From Ruminococcus sp. YE71 (GTDB lineage Bacteria; Bacillota; Clostridia; Oscillospirales; Ruminococcaceae): DNA of 64,000 bases. Positions 1 to 7,960 of the stretch are shown here, piece by piece. The notes under the pieces were generated by a model. It was not told where the DNA came from. It searched no databases and was given only the letters and a program-made list of their open reading frames with translations. The stretch lies in contig NZ_FPIR01000002.1 in NCBI RefSeq assembly GCF_900119155.1, positions 186,001 through 250,000 on the forward strand, in the 5' to 3' direction. Position 1 is the first letter of the stretch, and every line of letters begins with the position of its first letter. The position numbers were made by a program, and so were the translations under genes.

Positions 1-13
1 AGGACGTTTGCCG

Positions 14-877
14 ATGGCACACGGTAATATGAATTCGATCTCTACCCCTGATCTGAATAATCTGACAGACAAGCAAAGAAAAGAGATAAACCAGACAAAC
101 CGCGGCGGCGGTATGGATGATTTCAGCGCGAAACCCAAGGTCGATTTTGCGACCGCTACTCAGCACAGGGACATCGCGTTCACGGGTCACGACCCGACAC
201 TCGACCTGCCCCCCGACGGAAATCAGCTCTATGAAGAGTTCACAAAGACAAAGCGCGGACAGCAGACAGCCGTTAATATGCTCGACAGGGGCGTGAAGAT
301 AAACGGCACTTATGTTGCAAGACGCAGGATACTGACGGCGATCATCGCGGCGGTCATTGTGCTGCTGACGGTCATTTTCTTCGCACCGCCGATCTTTTCG
401 TCGAACAGCGAGGAGAGCAGCTGCCGCTCTGAGGACATATTCGCAAGGAAGGGCGTTGCCCAGTACAAGTCGGAGATAATCAGCAACTGCAACGTGTACA
501 ACATCAACGCGATGACCAGCGACCTCAGCAAGAGCTACCGCATCTGCACCGTGTCTTTCGATGTGAAGAACTACACCCCGTTCCCCATCGTGCTGGATGA
601 CTATGCCATCGCGAACGGCGGCGAACACAAGGATCATATCATATACTCGGACGCGGTGGATAACGAGCCAGTGAAGATCTCGGGCTTCTCATCGAGGACT
701 GTCAAGGTGGAGATACTCATTAATAAGGAAGGTCTCACCGACGAAGAGTTCGACAAGGCTATCACTTCGCTGGTGCTCTCCACAAAGGGCATGAAGAGAG
801 AGCTTTTCGGAAAGGTGAAGATACCCTCGATACCCGGACTGATGTTCGTTTCCGACGTTATCACCTTCGAGCCGTAA
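14..877 (+). CDS. Single-pass membrane protein, unknown function, in the division cluster
   Basis: I do not recognise this family. The 287-residue protein has a charged N-terminal half of about 105 residues, one hydrophobic segment at about residues 106-126 preceded by three arginines (stop-transfer, N-in), and a C-terminal extracytoplasmic domain of about 160 residues. That domain has alternating hydrophobic strands, as in small Ig-like (DUF4352-type) modules, which is only an analogy. The ATG at 14 has an AGGA nine bases upstream. A TTG at 8 lies too close to that site, and the frame is open to the window edge, so a longer gene cannot be fully excluded. It sits 47 bp before murA on the same strand, so a role in envelope growth is an inference from context only. 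Confidence 0.7.
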   Translation: MAHGNMNSISTPDLNNLTDKQRKEINQTNRGGGMDDFSAKPKVDFATATQHRDIAFTGHDPTLDLPPDGNQLYEEFTKTKRGQQTAVNMLDRGVKINGTYVARRRILTAIIAAVIVLLTVIFFAPPIFSSNSEESSCRSEDIFARKGVAQYKSEIISNCNVYNINAMTSDLSKSYRICTVSFDVKNYTPFPIVLDDYAIANGGEHKDHIIYSDAVDNEPVKISGFSSRTVKVEILINKEGLTDEEFDKAITSLVLSTKGMKRELFGKVKIPSIPGLMFVSDVITFEP

Positions 878-902
878 CGAAAAGGGAAAAAGCGGCATAA
901 AA

Positions 903-923
903 TGTACCATGTGAGGTGGTACA
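903..923 (+). promoter_or_regulatory. Hairpin around the murA ribosome-binding site
   Basis: TGTACCA (903-909) and TGGTACA (917-923) form a perfect 7-bp inverted repeat. The 7-nt loop carries GAGG, the start of the murA Shine-Dalgarno, and the start codon follows one base after the stem. In the folded state the initiation region would be partly occluded, which could modulate MurA translation. Confidence 0.45.
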
Positions 924-924
924 T

Positions 925-2178
925 ATGCAGGCTTTGAAAATAGAGGGCGGACGCAGACTCAGCGGCGAACTGACGATACAGGGCGCGAAAAACAGCGTTC
1001 TGCCGATACTCAGCGGGGCTGTGCTCTGCGGCGGCGAGACGGTGATACACCGCTGTCCGCAGCTTTCGGACGTTTACGCGGCGCTGAGGATAATGTCGGC
1101 GCTGGGCTGCAAATGCAGGCTTGAGGGCGGCAGCGCGTATATCGACGCGAGGCAGCTGAAGGGCTGCGCCGTTTCAGATGTGCTGATGCGGCTGATGCGC
1201 TCGTCGATTGTGTTTCTGGGCGCACTGCTCGGACGGGTCGGCGAATGTGAGCTGAGCTTCCCCGGCGGCTGTGAACTGGGGCCGAGACCGATAGATATGC
1301 ACCTTTCGGCGCTGCGCTCGATGGGTGCTGTCATAACCGAGCGTCACGGACGGCTCTGCTGCAAGTGCAGCGGCAGGCTCCGCGGAGAGCGGATAGCTCT
1401 TCCGTTCCCGTCGGTGGGCGCTACCGAGAATATCATGCTTGCCGCCTGCACAGCCGAGGGCGAGACAGTTATCTCGAACGCGGCGAGAGAGCCCGAGATA
1501 GCGGATCTGGCGGCGTTTCTCAACAGGTGCGGCGCGAAGATAAAGGGCGCAGGCAGCACGGCGGTGACTGTCAGCGGTGTGGATTCGCTCCGCGGGTGCG
1601 AGTATACCGTCATGCCCGACAGGATAGCGGCTGCGACCTATATGTGCGCGGCGGCGGCGACGGGCGGCGAGGTGTTCATCAGAGGGGCTTCGGGCAGCGA
1701 GCTTGAGGCAGTGATGAATGTGCTCGAACAGGCAGGCTGCAAGACCGCGGAGAGCGCTTCGGGGCTGTACTTTTCCGCTCCCGAACGGATGAGAGCGGTC
1801 AGGAGCATCCGCACGAGCCCCTACCCCGGATTCCCGACGGACGCTCAGGCGATAGTCATGGCGGCTATGACGCGGGCGAAGGGTACCTGCGTTTTCGTGG
1901 AGGACATCTTCGAGAACAGGTTCAGGCACGTTGACGAACTGGTGCGCATGGGCGCGGATATAAGGACGGAGGGCAGAGTTGCCGTCGTGAGAGGGGTGGA
2001 AAGCCTTTCGGGAGCGGCGGTGGTGGCTCCCGACCTGAGAGGCGGAGCGGCACTCTGCGCGGCGGCGTGCGCTGCCGAGGGCGAGACGCTCATCTCCAAC
2101 GCACACCTCATCGACAGAGGTTACGACTCGATAGAGACGGTGCTTTCGGCACTGGGCGCGAGGGTGTGCAGAGTGTGA
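925..2178 (+). CDS. murA: UDP-N-acetylglucosamine 1-carboxyvinyltransferase
   Basis: MurA transfers enolpyruvate from phosphoenolpyruvate to UDP-GlcNAc, the first committed step of peptidoglycan synthesis, in the cytoplasm. The 417-residue length fits the EPSP-synthase-like family. Lys22-Asn23 in QGAKNSVLPIL match the substrate-binding KN pair. The catalytic cysteine is Cys116 in PGGCELGPRPIDMHL, the fosfomycin-target loop, so a Cys-to-Asp resistant form is not present. The ATG at 925 is chosen because AGGTGG lies 5 nt upstream; a GTG at 916 overlaps that site. The gene is followed 19 bp later by ftsQ, in a typical division/cell-wall arrangement. Confidence 0.95.
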   Translation: MQALKIEGGRRLSGELTIQGAKNSVLPILSGAVLCGGETVIHRCPQLSDVYAALRIMSALGCKCRLEGGSAYIDARQLKGCAVSDVLMRLMRSSIVFLGALLGRVGECELSFPGGCELGPRPIDMHLSALRSMGAVITERHGRLCCKCSGRLRGERIALPFPSVGATENIMLAACTAEGETVISNAAREPEIADLAAFLNRCGAKIKGAGSTAVTVSGVDSLRGCEYTVMPDRIAAATYMCAAAATGGEVFIRGASGSELEAVMNVLEQAGCKTAESASGLYFSAPERMRAVRSIRTSPYPGFPTDAQAIVMAAMTRAKGTCVFVEDIFENRFRHVDELVRMGADIRTEGRVAVVRGVESLSGAAVVAPDLRGGAALCAAACAAEGETLISNAHLIDRGYDSIETVLSALGARVCRV

Positions 2179-2197
2179 AACAGGAAAGGCAAAAGGA

Positions 2198-3313
2198 ATG
2201 GAAGAGCAGAGGAAATACACTTCGACGGCTGTCAGGCAGATACGCCGCCGAAGTACGATAAATCTATATCTGACGCTGGGTGCCGCGGTCATCGCGGCGG
2301 TCGGGTCGCTGCTGAGCGTGAACGTGTTTTTCAACCTTTCACCGACGGGGCTTTCGATAAACGGTTCGAGCCTTTACGCGCCCGAGCAGATACAGCAGGT
2401 GGGCGGTCTCGTGCCTGGACAGAACCTCATAAGGCTCAACACCGACTTCATCGAACAGCGTCTGAAGGATAACCTTGTGTACATCGACAGCGTTGAGGTG
2501 GTCAAGGATTACCCCGACGGGCTGGTGATAAACATATCCGAAGCGAAGAAGATCGCACAGATCGAGTACGAGGGCGGCTACTGCACCCTTTCGGCTTCGG
2601 GCAGACTGCTGGAGATCGGGGCTTCGGAGCGGGACAAGAAACTGCCGCTTATAGCAGGCTTCGAGCTGGTGGGCGAAGAGAACACGAGCGTCGGAAAGGA
2701 CGAGAAAACGGGCGAATATCCGCGACTGCCGATCAGGGCGGGTGCGGAAGCGCTGTCCGCGGATAAACAGAAGGCGGTCATAATCACCGAGCTTTTCGAG
2801 GCGTTCAGCAAGCTGGATTTCGGGAAGATCGCGAAGATCGACATCACCGACCGCACCGACATAAAACTCGTGTACGACGGGCGCATACAGATAGACCTTG
2901 GAAGCGCGGTCGATCTCGACATCAAGCTGATGTATATTCAGGCGGTCATTGAGAAGAAACTGCCCGAGAACTATGAGGGTACCCTCTGGTTCAATTCCAA
3001 CGACAAGAGCGTGTCCACTCTGCCGAAGAAGACCGAGGTGCCGCAGTCGGCGAGCACGACCACTTCTTCCGACGCGGACAGCAGTTCCGAAACGGACAGC
3101 AGTCAGGCGGCATGGGACAACGGCGGTCAGGCTCAGGACAATGGTCAGGCTCAGGACAACGGTCAGACATGGGATAACGGCGGACAGACCTGGGACAACG
3201 GTCAGACGTGGGATAACGGCGAACAGACCTGGGACGGCGGTCAGACCTGGGATAACGGCTACACCGACTACGGGACATACGACAACGGCAATACCGATTA
3301 CGGCGGCTGGTGA
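2198..3313 (+). CDS. ftsQ: Cell division protein FtsQ/DivIB with an unusual repeat tail
   Basis: This divisome membrane protein is known in the family to bridge FtsL/FtsB and septal wall synthesis. There is a short basic cytoplasmic N-terminus, one membrane segment at about residues 22-45, a POTRA domain at about 48-119 (ending in a YPDGLVINISEAKK-like strand) and the FtsQ/DivIB beta domain to about residue 280. The last ~90 residues are low complexity: a Ser/Thr-rich linker, then repeats built on Q-T-W-D-N-G and Q-A-Q-D-N-G, ending in Tyr/Gly-rich sequence. The tail lies outside the membrane. An AAAGG sits just before the ATG. The position between murA and ftsZ supports the call. Confidence 0.88.
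   Translation: MEEQRKYTSTAVRQIRRRSTINLYLTLGAAVIAAVGSLLSVNVFFNLSPTGLSINGSSLYAPEQIQQVGGLVPGQNLIRLNTDFIEQRLKDNLVYIDSVEVVKDYPDGLVINISEAKKIAQIEYEGGYCTLSASGRLLEIGASERDKKLPLIAGFELVGEENTSVGKDEKTGEYPRLPIRAGAEALSADKQKAVIITELFEAFSKLDFGKIAKIDITDRTDIKLVYDGRIQIDLGSAVDLDIKLMYIQAVIEKKLPENYEGTLWFNSNDKSVSTLPKKTEVPQSASTTTSSDADSSSETDSSQAAWDNGGQAQDNGQAQDNGQTWDNGGQTWDNGQTWDNGEQTWDGGQTWDNGYTDYGTYDNGNTDYGGW
3115..3305 (+). repeat. In-frame hexapeptide repeats in the ftsQ 3' end
   Basis: About ten imperfect tandem units of 15-21 nt encode Q-(T/A)-(W/Q)-D-(N/G)-G. Units vary mostly by third-position changes and by an inserted glycine, so the array is likely to expand and contract by slippage or recombination. Confidence 0.8.
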
Positions 3314-3397
3314 TGTCTTATTGCACAAAAAGTTCTTCGGGATAACAGGGGCAAGTTGTGCGTTCGGCTAAAATTTAACGATTGGGATTTCTATGTC

Positions 3398-3426
3398 TTT
3401 ACAAGGGCGGAATTTTGTGATATTAT
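3398..3426 (+). promoter_or_regulatory. Sigma-A promoter for ftsZ
   Basis: TTTACA (3398-3403), a 17-nt spacer and TATTAT (3421-3426) lie about 110 nt before the ftsZ start. The 231-nt gap between ftsQ and ftsZ holds no other feature that I can support. Confidence 0.7.
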
Positions 3427-3544
3427 AGTAGTATATCTATTATAGCGCCTAAATTTGGACAGTTGTGTCCGATAATGGCGCAGACTTGTGAAAAAATACA
3501 TTTTACACAGTATAAAAAGCGGTAAAAACAGGAGGATGTTGAAC

Positions 3545-4699
3545 ATGGCTTACGAGTATGTTGAAGCCCCTATCGAGGGAGCTAAGATCAAGGTCATCGG
3601 AGTTGGCGGCGGCGGCGGAAACGCGCTGAACAGCATTGCCGATACAGGTATCATCGGAAACGTTGATTATATTGCGATAAATACCGATATACAGGCACTC
3701 AAGAACTCCAAGGCACAGGAAAAGATCCAGATTGGTCCAAAGCAGACTCACGGACTTGGCGCAGGCGCTAAGCCCGAGGTAGGCGAGGCTTCGGCTATAG
3801 AGAGTCAGGACGATATCACCGAGGTGATAAAGGATGCCGATATGGTATTCATCACCGCAGGTATGGGCGGCGGAACAGGTACGGGCGCAGCTCCCGTAGT
3901 TGCGAAGATCGCACACGATATGGAGAAGCTCACCATCGCGGTAGTTTCCAAGCCCTTCAGATTCGAGGGTGCAAAGAAGATGGAGAAGGCTGAGCAGGGT
4001 ATCGCTAAGATGCTGGAGAACGTTGACGCGCTCATCGTTATCCCGAACCAGAACCTGCTTGCTACAGGTCAGAAGCTCACCATGAAGCAGAGCTACGCTC
4101 TCTCGGATGAGGTTCTCAAGACCGACGTGATCTCCATCGCTGAGATCATCACCAGACACGACGAGATCAACGTTGACTTCGCTGATATCACTACCATCAT
4201 CAAGGACGCAGGCTTTGCTCACATGGCTATCGGTCATGGTCAGGGCAAGGATAAGGTGCCCGAGGTAGTTGCACAGGTGATCAAGAGCGACCTGCTGGAG
4301 ACTTCCGTTGCAGGTGCTAAGAGACTGCTCGTAAACATCACCATGAGCGAGGACATCGTTGTTGATGAGATCGACGAGCTGACACAGGCTATCACCGAGG
4401 CTGTTGATGAGGATGCTGAGATCATCTTCGGTAACGGCTACGACGGCAATATGAACGATGAGGTCTATGTGACCGTTATCGCTGCTGATTTCGACGGCTC
4501 GGCTCAGAGAAGAGCGGAGATCCAGGAGAAGGCTGCATCTCAGCCCCTCGCTGAGGCTCTTTCCGCTGCGGCTGCCGCAAGACCGAAGGCTGAGGAGAAC
4601 GCTAAGGAGCAGGCTGAGGCTAACCACAGAGCAGGCGTGAAGGCTGCGGATAACCCGACATACTACGACGATATCTTCAATATCTTCAAGTCTAAGTAA
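3545..4699 (+). CDS. ftsZ: Cell division GTPase FtsZ
   Basis: FtsZ is the tubulin homologue that forms the Z ring at midcell. The 384-residue protein carries the nucleotide-binding loop GVGGGGGNALN (residues 19-29), the tubulin signature GMGGGTGTGAAP (106-117) and the T7-loop region. An Ala/Glu-rich linker leads to the short C-terminal peptide YYDDIFNIFKSK, the expected position of the SepF/FtsA/ZipA-binding tail. AGGAGG at 3530-3535 is 9 nt before the ATG at 3545; an in-frame ATG at 3536 abuts the Shine-Dalgarno and an upstream GTG has none. It has its own promoter and is transcribed toward a DivIVA-like gene. Confidence 0.97.
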   Translation: MAYEYVEAPIEGAKIKVIGVGGGGGNALNSIADTGIIGNVDYIAINTDIQALKNSKAQEKIQIGPKQTHGLGAGAKPEVGEASAIESQDDITEVIKDADMVFITAGMGGGTGTGAAPVVAKIAHDMEKLTIAVVSKPFRFEGAKKMEKAEQGIAKMLENVDALIVIPNQNLLATGQKLTMKQSYALSDEVLKTDVISIAEIITRHDEINVDFADITTIIKDAGFAHMAIGHGQGKDKVPEVVAQVIKSDLLETSVAGAKRLLVNITMSEDIVVDEIDELTQAITEAVDEDAEIIFGNGYDGNMNDEVYVTVIAADFDGSAQRRAEIQEKAASQPLAEALSAAAAARPKAEENAKEQAEANHRAGVKAADNPTYYDDIFNIFKSK

Positions 4700-4707
4700 A
4701 AAAATGA

Positions 4708-4740
4708 AAGGGCGGACGGGATCAGTTCCTGTTCGTCCTT
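4708..4740 (+). terminator. Possible terminator after ftsZ
   Basis: AAGGGCGGACGGGA (4708-4721) pairs with the segment to 4740 using several G-T wobbles. There is no good T run afterwards, so the call is weak. Confidence 0.4.
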
Positions 4741-4905
4741 AATCCTTAAATATAGCAATCATCTACGAAAACGATTAAGAACGATTCAGCGCATTTGTGC
4801 AAAGGGCAACAATAATTCAGTTTTGTAACAAATGGTTGAAATAAACAAAAAAGCTGTTTTATATTTGTTCAAGCCGATGAAGTTTACAGAAATTCAAAAA
4901 TTCAG

Positions 4906-4934
4906 TTGAAAAAATAATTAAAGTATAGTATAAT
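4906..4934 (+). promoter_or_regulatory. Sigma-A promoter for the DivIVA-like gene
   Basis: TTGAAA (4906-4911), 17-nt spacer, TATAAT (4929-4934), about 40 nt before the gene start. It lies at the end of an AT-rich 270-nt gap after ftsZ. Confidence 0.8.
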
Positions 4935-4971
4935 TAATATATGAAACTACAGCTATTGGGAGGAAACGAAA

Positions 4972-5970
4972 ATGGCAAGCACAGGTTATTTAAGAACTGT
5001 CCGTATGGGCGGATTTGATAAGCAGGACGTTCTCACTTACGTTGACGATCTTAACTCGAAGATCTATACTCTTGAGAATAAGGTCAAGGATCTTGAAGAG
5101 ACCAACGAGCGTCTTGAGATACAGGTCGCTAACGGCGCAGGCAAGGGCGGCGATTTCGAGGGCAAGAAGGAACTCGAGAGCCAGGTTGAGGAGTCCAAGA
5201 AGAAGGTCGAAGAGGCTAAGAACAAGGTCGCAGAACTGATGGCTTCTACCGATTCGATGAATATGCGCATCGCTGACTATGAGCAGCAGATCGCTGAGAA
5301 GGACGCTACCATCAAGCAGCAGGCGGAGGAGATCGAGCAGCTCAAGGAAGACGTTGAGAACGCTAAGAAGGAAGGCGCAGCTTCTTCGAGCAGCACTTCG
5401 CAGGCATTCGACCTCGGAAACGTATTTATCGAGGCTCAGAACACCGCTAACAAGATCGTTCTCGCTGCTAAGGAGCAGGCTAAGAACACCACTGAAGAGG
5501 CTGAAACTCAGGCTAATCAGGTCATCGATGACGCTAACGCTCAGGCTGAGGCTACCGTTACTAAGGCAAACAATGAGGCTGCGGCTACCATGGCTCACGC
5601 TAATGAGGTGGCTGAGACCGTTATGTCCGACGCAAGAAGCGAGGCTGAGGAGATCACTTCTGGCGCTCAGGCTGAGGCTGACAGAGTTACCGAAGAGGCT
5701 AACGTTAAGGCTTACAAGGTCACTACCGAGGCTGAGGCTAAGGCTGCTAAGCTCATCGAGGACGCTCAGAATCAGGCAGCTTCCATCAAGTCCAGATCCG
5801 CTGACCTCAGAAAGGAAGTCAAGGATCAGTTCGAGGGTCTTAACGACGTTGTCAGCAAGCTGCTCGGTCAGATCAATGAACTCAGCTCTGAGAGCATGAG
5901 AATGGCTAACTCCGCAAGAGACCTCGTTGATGAGGGTCTTGACCTCGTAGACGACGGCGATGGCGAATGA
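4972..5970 (+). CDS. DivIVA-domain coiled-coil protein
   Basis: The N-terminus (RMGGFDKQDVLTYVDDL) resembles the DivIVA/GpsB membrane-targeting segment, which is followed in that family by a coiled coil that senses curved membrane at poles and septa. Residues about 30-110 are strongly heptad-like (Glu/Lys/Leu). After a Ser-rich break, residues about 145-285 form a long Ala/Glu/Gln-rich helical stretch with quasi-11-residue periodicity. The end is acidic. There is no signal peptide. GGGAGG lies 7 nt before the ATG. The position after ftsZ supports a role in division-site or polar organisation; which protein it recruits is unknown. Confidence 0.8.
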   Translation: MASTGYLRTVRMGGFDKQDVLTYVDDLNSKIYTLENKVKDLEETNERLEIQVANGAGKGGDFEGKKELESQVEESKKKVEEAKNKVAELMASTDSMNMRIADYEQQIAEKDATIKQQAEEIEQLKEDVENAKKEGAASSSSTSQAFDLGNVFIEAQNTANKIVLAAKEQAKNTTEEAETQANQVIDDANAQAEATVTKANNEAAATMAHANEVAETVMSDARSEAEEITSGAQAEADRVTEEANVKAYKVTTEAEAKAAKLIEDAQNQAASIKSRSADLRKEVKDQFEGLNDVVSKLLGQINELSSESMRMANSARDLVDEGLDLVDDGDGE

Positions 5971-6520
5971 ACCGATAAGGCTTGATGTCTCGCAGCTTCG
6001 TGAGGCTGCGCCGAAACTCAGGGCAGGCGACAAGGTACTGCTGACGGGTACGGTGTACACCTCGCGTGATGCCGCTCATAAGCGGATAACTGCGCTGCTT
6101 GACGAGGGCAAGGAACTGCCTTATGACCTGAAAGACGCTGTGATCTACTACGCGGGCCCGACTCCCTCCCCCGAGGGCAAGCCGATAGGTTCCTGCGGAC
6201 CGACTACCAGCGGACGAATGGATAAGTATGCCCCGAGATTCTTAGACCTCGGTCTTGTCGCGATGATCGGCAAGGGCGAACGCAGCGAGGCTGTCTGCGA
6301 TGCTATCGGGCGCAACGGTGCGGTGTATTTCTGCGCTGTCGGCGGCTGCGGAGCACTTGCGGCAAGCAGGATCAAGGAGTGCGAGGTCATCGCATTCGAG
6401 GATCTGGGCTGCGAATCTGTCAAGAAACTGTATATTGAAGATTTCCCGGTCGTAACCTGCATAGATTGCAGCGGCGGAAATGTTTTTAAGACGGGCAGGG
6501 CAGAGTTTGCACAGCTTTGA
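5960..6520 (+). CDS. Class I fumarate hydratase / L-tartrate dehydratase beta subunit
   Basis: The 186-residue protein matches the C-terminal (beta) part of iron-sulphur fumarases and tartrate dehydratases, including the segment GPTPSPEGKPIGSCGPTTSGRMD and the later KGERSEAVCDAI and VGGCGALAA motifs. The family hydrates fumarate to malate, or dehydrates tartrate, only with an alpha subunit that binds the 4Fe-4S cluster. No alpha gene lies in this window. The ATG at 5960 overlaps the stop of the DivIVA-like gene by 11 nt, so the two are probably translationally coupled, an unusual pairing. A strong terminator follows. Confidence 0.88.
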   Translation: MANEPIRLDVSQLREAAPKLRAGDKVLLTGTVYTSRDAAHKRITALLDEGKELPYDLKDAVIYYAGPTPSPEGKPIGSCGPTTSGRMDKYAPRFLDLGLVAMIGKGERSEAVCDAIGRNGAVYFCAVGGCGALAASRIKECEVIAFEDLGCESVKKLYIEDFPVVTCIDCSGGNVFKTGRAEFAQL

Positions 6521-6532
6521 TATGTGATTAAT

Positions 6533-6562
6533 GAAAGCAGCTGTAAGGGCTGCTTTCTTTTT
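6533..6562 (+). terminator. Intrinsic terminator after the fumarase beta gene
   Basis: GAAAGCAGC (6533-6541) and GCTGCTTTC (6549-6557) form a perfect 9-bp stem with a 7-nt loop, followed by T5. Confidence 0.88.
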
Positions 6563-6659
6563 CAATGGATTTTATGTTGTATTTATGTACAATTTATTAT
6601 GACGAAAATTGTAAAATGCTACGAAAATTACAGGTTCTTTGATAAAATTTTAATAGTGC

Positions 6660-6688
6660 TTGACTTTTTTGTTATGATGTGGTATGAT
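6660..6688 (+). promoter_or_regulatory. Sigma-A promoter for the sigma factor gene
   Basis: TTGACT (6660-6665), 17 nt, TATGAT (6683-6688). The -10 box contains the upstream in-frame ATG at 6684, so that ATG would not be in the transcript. This supports the GTG start at 6720. Confidence 0.8.
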
Positions 6689-6719
6689 TACTTATAGGCA
6701 TGATGCTCGGGAGGAAACT

Positions 6720-7259
6720 GTGGAACAGCAAGATTATAAGCTGCTCAGCGACGAGGAACTGACCCGCAGGGCGGCGATCGACGCGGCGGCAGCGACCGAG
6801 CTGATGATAAGACTGACACACTCGGTGTACGCTCTTGCGATCGAACTTGACCCTCTTATATGTGAGGATCTGTTGCAGGAGGGGCTGATGGGTGCGCTCG
6901 GCGCAGTGAACAGCTTTGACCCCGAAAAGGGCAGCGCGAGAACGTATCTCATCTCCTGTGCGAAAAACAGGATGTACGGGGCGCTCAAACGCAACAGCCT
7001 TATCGGCGGCGCAACTGACCCCGAAAGCGAACTCTCGAAGGTCGCGGATGAGGGGCAGTCACACAGCGAACAGCTCGAACGGCTGAGGGCGGCGATCAAG
7101 ACCTGCCTCACCGACTACGAGCGCGAGGTCGTGAGTCTTTATCTCGTGGGACACAGCTACTCGCAAATAGCTGAACGGCTCGGCAAAGACCTGAAATCGG
7201 TCGATAATGCGATGCAGAGAGCTCGCAAAAAGCTGAGGACAGAACTTCAACAGCATTGA
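6720..7259 (+). CDS. Sigma-70 family RNA polymerase sigma factor
   Basis: A 179-residue sigma factor of the SigH/ECF-like size class that directs RNA polymerase to an alternative promoter set. Region 2 spans about residues 25-90, with the core-binding segment ICEDLLQEGLMGALGAVNSF and the later TYLISCAKNRMYGALKR. Region 4 (about 130-175) has the helix-turn-helix YSQIAERLGKDLKSVDNAMQ. The start is GTG with GGGAGG five bases upstream. It resembles the sporulation and competence sigma factors of Firmicutes in size, but I cannot assign a named regulon. No anti-sigma gene adjoins it; the next gene is a zinc-ribbon protein. Confidence 0.88.
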   Translation: MEQQDYKLLSDEELTRRAAIDAAAATELMIRLTHSVYALAIELDPLICEDLLQEGLMGALGAVNSFDPEKGSARTYLISCAKNRMYGALKRNSLIGGATDPESELSKVADEGQSHSEQLERLRAAIKTCLTDYEREVVSLYLVGHSYSQIAERLGKDLKSVDNAMQRARKKLRTELQQH

Positions 7260-7349
7260 GCCTTGACGATGATCTGCGGTGAACGGGTGATCGGGAGAAA
7301 AATTTTCAATAGTGTATCGGGGTATCTCGATCGGAAAGGTTTGGTAATC

Positions 7350-7622
7350 ATGTACGAGGACAAGACGTTAGTATGCAAGGAATGTGGAAATGAATTCATT
7401 TTCACCGCAGGTGAACAGGAGTACTTCGCAGAAAAGGGTCTCACAAACGAGCCTAAGCGCTGCAAGGACTGCCGCGACAAGCGTAAGGCCAGCCGCCCTG
7501 ACGACAGACCGGTGTTCACTACCGTGTGCGCTGCCTGCGGCGGTGAGGCAAAGGTTCGCTTCCAGCCCAGAGAAGACAGACCCGTTTATTGCAGCGACTG
7601 CTTTGCAAAAATGAAGGGCTGA
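7350..7622 (+). CDS. Small zinc-ribbon protein (two CxxC pairs)
   Basis: A 90-residue protein with two zinc-binding knuckle pairs: CKEC and CKDC in the first half and CAAC and CSDC in the second. The second pair matches the CxxC-x17-CxxC family and the first the short zf-trcl type. Such proteins are common in Clostridia; a nucleic-acid or protein-binding role is assumed, not shown. The ATG at 7350 has AAAGG about 10 nt upstream. It follows the sigma factor by 90 nt with no terminator between, so they may be co-transcribed. Confidence 0.8.
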   Translation: MYEDKTLVCKECGNEFIFTAGEQEYFAEKGLTNEPKRCKDCRDKRKASRPDDRPVFTTVCAACGGEAKVRFQPREDRPVYCSDCFAKMKG

Positions 7623-7645
7623 TCGCCTTAATATCAAAACTATCA

Positions 7646-7675
7646 GGCACTTTCGTCTCGACGGAAGTGCCTTTT
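7646..7675 (+). terminator. Intrinsic terminator after the zinc-ribbon gene
   Basis: GGCACTTTCGTC (7646-7657) pairs with GACGGAAGTGCC (7660-7671) with one wobble, followed by TTTT. Confidence 0.88.
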
Positions 7676-7684
7676 GGCTTATAG

Positions 7685-7797
7685 AGTGCGGGTTTTGCTG
7701 GGGAAACCTTTCTGAAGAAAGGTTCTCCCCTTGCCGTGCGAAGCTAAGGCGGGGGTCTCCCTCAAGAAGGTACGGCACCCCCACAACCCGAGCAAAA
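7685..7797. repeat. Palindromic intergenic repeat, copy A
   Basis: The core is GGGGAAACCTTTC ... GAAAGGTTCTCCCC (7700-7730), preceded by GTGCGGGTTTTGCT and followed by a GC-rich segment ending in AACCCGAGCAAAA. The core is almost identical to the copy at 60331-60363. The repeat occupies the 338-nt gap before the lipoprotein gene, which otherwise holds only a terminator and a promoter. Confidence 0.7.
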
Positions 7798-7846
7798 TGA
7801 ACTGAAATCCCAAAAAAATGCATATTTTTTTCATGATGGTTGCTGA

Positions 7847-7875
7847 TTGACTTTTATAGTGAAATGATGTAGAAT
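7847..7875 (+). promoter_or_regulatory. Sigma-A promoter for the lipoprotein gene
   Basis: TTGACT (7847-7852), 17 nt, TAGAAT (7870-7875), 85 nt before the start codon. Confidence 0.78.
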
Positions 7876-7960
7876 AGAAGTGTACGAAGAAAGAATGCCT
7901 GACGGGTACGCTTGGCATCATCCGTACAGGCTAATACGAACACACAAAGGAGAATATATC

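Noticed and set aside
3115-3305. Possible CRISPR-like array
   Set aside because: Units of 15-21 nt without spacers, in frame within ftsQ; these are coding repeats.
6684-6719. ATG start for the sigma factor at 6684
   Set aside because: This ATG is inside the -10 box of a 17-nt-spaced promoter; GTG 6720 has an ideal ribosome-binding site.
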